A stretch of DNA of 64,000 bases from Liolophura sinensis (lineage: Eukaryota > Mollusca > Polyplacophora > Chitonida > Chitonidae), in contig NC_088302.1 of the NCBI RefSeq assembly GCF_032854445.1, positions 41,668,191 through 41,732,190 of the forward strand. The letters are read 5' to 3'. The stretch's first letter is position 1, and each line of letters opens with the position of its first letter. The notes below the pieces were generated by a model. It saw nothing but the letters and a program-made list of their open reading frames with translations, was not told the DNA's origin and searched no databases. The position numbers and the translations under genes are program-made. Below are positions 62,501-64,000 of the stretch, one piece after another.

Positions 62501-63704
62501 AGAGGACAAGAGTCCCTCATCACAGACGTGTCTCTCAGGTACACTGAATCTGTCTGATCACCCCCAGACCCTGACACAGAAGACAGAATCCCTCTTGACT
62601 GACATCGTGACTCTGTTAGGTACACTAAGAACACCCTCAGACCCTGACCCAGAGGACAGTCATCACATATATCGTGTCTCTCAGGTACACTCAATCTGTC
62701 CAATCACCCCCAGACCCTGACACAGAGGACAGAATCCCTCACCTGAGACATCCTGTTTCTCAGGTACACTCAATCTGTCTGTCTTACATTTATAAGCCAT
62801 ACTCTGACTAGAACAGAGTTCATCTTTATGGAGATCATTCCTCTCAAGCACCTGAAATCTGATTCTGATCATGTGTTATCTCCCAGTTGCTGAGAACAGA
62901 AATAGATTTTTCAATTGCTCTTCATTGTTGGAGAGGCTTAATGCTTGAAAACTCAGTGCAATGTAAATTTTAATCTTGTGACATGTACGAGATGGTGCTT
63001 ATCCAATGGTAGCATTACCATAAATCTTCAACAAAGAGTCTACAGCACTTTTTTGAGTGGAATTTATGCATTTAATTATTAAAATGAGGCTAAAAATGAA
63101 TCATTTTTGTCAGTAAAGATAGTTCTCTGAGAATGTTTCAAAAAGGTTGAAGAATTAGGGTATGTCCAAAGCACAAGTCTTTCTGCTGACAGCAATACAG
63201 ATGATGATCGCATAAGAATGGAGAGATTAGAGGACTCTGTGTTTGAACATGGCAAAGCTTTTGAAACAATAATGGACTTCTACTCCGAGAATGAAAAAGG
63301 TTTGTGGAATATACTTGGATGTTGGATAGTATGTACTCAATTTCCTTTTCGCTGTGAATGATGAAAATCTCTTGGTGCATTGTATATGTATAAATGATAA
63401 GACATGTGTAAATGCCAGCTCTTGTAAATTGTAAAGTTCATTTCAATATCAGTCCAGAGTTTGGAATTAACCTCTATGGGTTTCAGAATAATATAGTATT
63501 CTTAAATGCCTGCTGCGAAGGCTTGATGGTTTTCTCAGCTGTTTTTATCTATTTCTGATGTCACTGTGATGTTATCTGTTCTGTGTAGGCAGTGAGGTCC
63601 TTCAGGGTGTGATAACTGTACCCTGACAAACCCTCAGCTGTCTTGCTGCCCTCTGACATCACATACCTGGGGGAATTTGAGTTCTGTATCTTCTGTTGAT
63701 GAAG
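56505..63704 (+). CDS. MSH3: MSH3 mismatch-repair protein, N-terminal part, frame-disrupted; 3' end beyond window
   Basis: MutS homologue; with MSH2 it forms MutS-beta, which binds insertion/deletion loops. Exons seen: 56505-56657 (N-terminal PIP-box-like QIRISKFF), 57324-57939 (linker then [21 protein letters not shown]), 58364-58483, 60503-60620 ([30 protein letters not shown]), 61064-61212, 61854-62020 ([25 protein letters not shown]), 63193-63299 ([16 protein letters not shown]) and 63589-63704. Four middle exons are intact with matching phases. The exon at 57324 has an in-frame stop at 57534 and several frame changes. Near its end an extra T (57920-57923) and an extra G (57929-57931) break the conserved FFGEDAE. 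The exon at 58364 has extra bases at 58394-58395 and about 58420, giving TGA at 58415. The exon at 63589 hits TGA at 63624. So the gene is identifiable, but the sequence as given does not encode an intact protein. The ATPase domain lies off the right edge. Confidence 0.88.
57017..57192 (-). mobile_element. SINE, 5'-truncated
   Basis: (TTTA)n tail, gattggtggtttacgctgta, cgatggcggccagcattatg and tgcaggttgctgagagacct. It ends before the tRNA head. It lies in MSH3 intron 1, about 130 bp before the next exon. Confidence 0.8.
58484..60502 (+). other. MSH3 intron between exons at 58364 and 60503
   Basis: GTAACA..GTAG intron of 2019 bp. It includes a CpG-richer block (about 58820-59460) with an 84-codon frame at 59180-59434. 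Otherwise nothing was recognised. Confidence 0.7.
59180..59434 (+). other. Unassigned 84-codon frame inside an MSH3 intron
   Basis: Open from ATG to stop, and richer in CpG than its surroundings. It contains a Cys cluster ([10 protein letters not shown]) and basic residues (MRKCKQRRL). A CRE-like tgacgtca sits at 59213, inside the frame near its 5' end. I do not recognise the product. It may be an exon of an inserted element or a chance frame. There is no splice evidence linking it to MSH3. Confidence 0.25.
60621..61063 (+). other. U12-type AT-AC intron of MSH3
   Basis: The donor is GAAG|ATATCCTTTT, a perfect U12-type 5' site. The acceptor is CTTTAACTGTGTCAC|ATGTGG, with a U12-like branch sequence ctttaact about 9 bases before the AC end. 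Joining gives GED|VDPL in frame, matching the MSH3 family at this point. Mouse Rep-3 (MSH3) has a classic AT-AC intron, and this appears to be the same one. Confidence 0.93.
61377..61450 (-). mobile_element. SINE 3' fragment
   Basis: ttatttgattggtgttttac, accgtactcaagaatatttc and gaccagcattatggg: the tail half only. It lies in the MSH3 intron after the exon at 61064. Confidence 0.75.
61959..62790 (+). repeat. MSH3 exon-edge minisatellite carrying both splice sites (about 11 copies)
   Basis: The unit is about 75-80 bp (some shorter). It has an exon-derived part (accctgacacagaggacaga, gtccctcatcacagacatcg, tgtctctcag), then gtacactcaatctgtctgat caccctcag. The first copy is the real 3' end of the exon at 61854-62020, with donor CTCAG|GTACGC. 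Most later copies keep CTCAG|GTACAC. Because the intronic part of each unit ends in cctcag, every unit also offers an acceptor-like AG. Confidence 0.95.
63017..63162 (+). mobile_element. MITE copy beside an MSH3 splice acceptor
   Basis: Ends are taccataaatcttcaaca and aaggttgaagaattagggta. The core gtggaatttatgcatttaat and aaatgaggctaaaaatgaat matches the other copies. It stops 30 bp before the exon that begins at 63193. Confidence 0.7.
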
Positions 63705-64000
63705 GTAGAAAATGTCTAACTGTATCATGTGACCTGTCAAAAATGTTAGGCAACTATTTTTGATCACATTCATTATAACATGAAAATCTGAAAAAAAGTG
63801 TTGTACAAAGTCATTTAGAATAGACAAATGATGGATTAAATTGAGAATCCCAACGTTTGAAAACTTGAGAAGGAAAGAAGTGTCATTTGTGCCTCTCAAA
63901 AAAAGGGTAAGACAGGTGATCAGTAAATTAATGTTAACAAAGGTTGCCAAACATTTTTCACAACACACAAGACACAGTAGGACTGTTTTGATTTTTACCA
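63705..64000. other. MSH3 intron sequence to window end
   Basis: Begins with a possible donor GTAGAA. It is AT-rich, with no feature recognised. Confidence 0.5.

Overview
The window is nuclear DNA of an animal, most likely a lophotrochozoan such as a mollusc or brachiopod. Its genes have many short exons with GT-AG introns, there is one AT-AC intron, and the DNA is AT-rich. It is littered with a tRNA-headed SINE that I associate with mollusc and brachiopod genomes. The palindrome TACATGTA is very common throughout. No database was searched. Gene names rest on recognising the proteins and on exon phases that chain without error.

Layout, left to right: (1) ARMC6 on the minus strand, about 596-3499, with its 3' end off the left edge. 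(2) DDX1 on the plus strand, 5272-9951, head to head with ARMC6. It has a 40-nt first coding exon, a 2.5 kb intron and one uninterrupted exon carrying the rest of the protein. (3) A gene-free stretch, 9952-15047, holding a roughly 700-bp tandem duplication into which two SINEs have inserted. (4) FBXW5 on the plus strand, 15048-23913, six coding exons. (5) A gene-free stretch, 23914-31969, with repeats and two minisatellites, between convergent genes. (6) A KIAA0825 (DUF4495) orthologue on the minus strand, 31970-53356. Its 21 coding exons join in perfect phase to about 1305 aa. (7) MSH3 on the plus strand, from about 56505 and running off the right edge. It is head to head with KIAA0825, carries the family's AT-AC (U12) intron, and has several frame breaks.

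The most unusual signal is shared by three unrelated genes. In FBXW5, KIAA0825 and MSH3 a tandem array (about 12 x 112/117 bp, about 40 x 41 bp, about 11 x 75-80 bp) is built from the 3' edge of an exon plus its 5' splice site and the first intron bases. Each gene therefore has a row of near-identical splice donors after the true one. Other arrays, a SINE and several copies of a small inverted-repeat element also lie within tens of bases of splice sites. The linked MSH3 gene, whose product in other eukaryotes repairs insertion/deletion loops, is itself frame-broken here. That is either a local assembly fault or gene decay, and deserves checking.

The genes do not form a pathway. They are housekeeping or poorly characterised eukaryotic genes: RNA helicase, ubiquitin-ligase adaptor, mismatch repair, armadillo protein, DUF4495 protein.
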